Assembly: GCA_038040445.1 (NCBI GenBank)
Contig: JBBPIG010000031.1
Location: 24,897-69,970, forward strand
Length of the DNA: 45,074 nucleotides
DNA from: Acidobacteriota bacterium
GTDB lineage: Bacteria; Acidobacteriota; Blastocatellia; UBA7656
Reading direction: 5' to 3'
This document shows positions 44,950 through 45,074 of the stretch, one piece after another (within the stretch, counting starts at the first letter, position 1; the number at the start of each line of letters is the position of its first letter). Both the position numbers and the translations under genes were made by a program. Under the pieces are notes generated by a model that had not been told where the DNA came from, ran no database searches, and worked only from the letters and a program-made list of their open reading frames with translations.

Positions 44950-45045
44950 TCCGGGTTCCGGTTCAGAGTTCAGGGTTCCGGGTTCAGGGTTCAGAGTTCA
45001 GAGTTCCGGGTTCAGGGTTCAGAGTTCAGAGTTCCGGGTTCAGGG
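44950..45045. repeat. 7-bp-based tandem repeat (GGTTCAG / AGTTCAG / GGTTCCG)
   Basis: Heptamers combine into a 28-base higher-order unit (CCGGGTTCAGGGTTCAGAG and on) present about two and a half times directly after the gamma-glutamyltranspeptidase stop. It is one-sided here; a complementary arm may lie beyond the window edge. Confidence 0.8.
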
Positions 45046-45074
45046 TACGTTTTGAGGTTATGGGTCGCGGCGGC

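Overview
The window looks like a chromosomal segment of an acidobacterium, possibly from the Blastocatellia side. The evidence is a large orphan MacB/FtsX-type permease of the 'acidobacterial duplicated orphan permease' form, a DUF2911 lipid-free exported protein next to it, several other secreted or Tat-exported proteins, moderately high GC, and intergenic spaces full of small palindromic repeats. No rRNA or tRNA gene was recognised, so the taxonomic call is an inference.

Region 1 (about 190-10040) is a branched-chain or isoprenoid acyl-CoA catabolic locus. On the minus strand are an acyl-CoA dehydrogenase, a biotin carboxylase/biotin carrier alpha subunit and a carboxyltransferase beta subunit. 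Divergently, on the plus strand, are an acyl-CoA synthetase and an AtuA-family (DUF1446) protein. A RelE-like toxin-antitoxin pair and two small unknown genes, one broken, are wedged between the two carboxylase subunit genes. Region 2 (10230-13360) has a secreted HEAT-repeat/TonB-C protein, a beta-ureidopropionase-like nitrilase and a luciferase-like oxidoreductase. Region 3 (13370-18750) has a repeat island, the ADOP permease plus DUF2911 protein, a small conserved protein of unknown function, a decayed stretch and an amber-split membrane gene. Region 4 (18795-25750) has an exported glycerophosphodiesterase, a Dps-like protein, a 1042-residue kinase/M23/aminotransferase fusion and a membrane-SDR fusion. 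Region 5 (25730-29580) has a proline racemase-family enzyme with the residue pattern of trans-3-hydroxy-L-proline dehydratase, a UPF0175/PIN toxin-antitoxin pair and a DUF885 metallopeptidase-like protein.

Region 6 (29650-35450) has an MFS transporter, a Tat-exported Gfo/Idh/MocA oxidoreductase, a DUF1080 protein and a CaiB/BaiF CoA-transferase, with two copies of a roughly 215-220 bp element that has matching terminal inverted repeats. Region 7 (35490-45074) has a palindrome array, overlapping glpD and acyl-CoA dehydrogenase genes, a secreted unknown, an APC permease, a gene broken by one TGA, a di-haem reaction-centre-type cytochrome, a cupin and a gamma-glutamyltranspeptidase.

Functionally the segment is mostly catabolic: CoA-thioester oxidation and carboxylation, glycerol phosphate release and oxidation, hydroxyproline, pyrimidine and glutathione breakdown, with matching permeases. 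The most unusual content is the locus combining AtuA with an acyl-CoA carboxylase, the triple-domain fusion, the paired terminal-inverted-repeat elements, and three small genes whose reading frame continues through a single in-frame stop codon.
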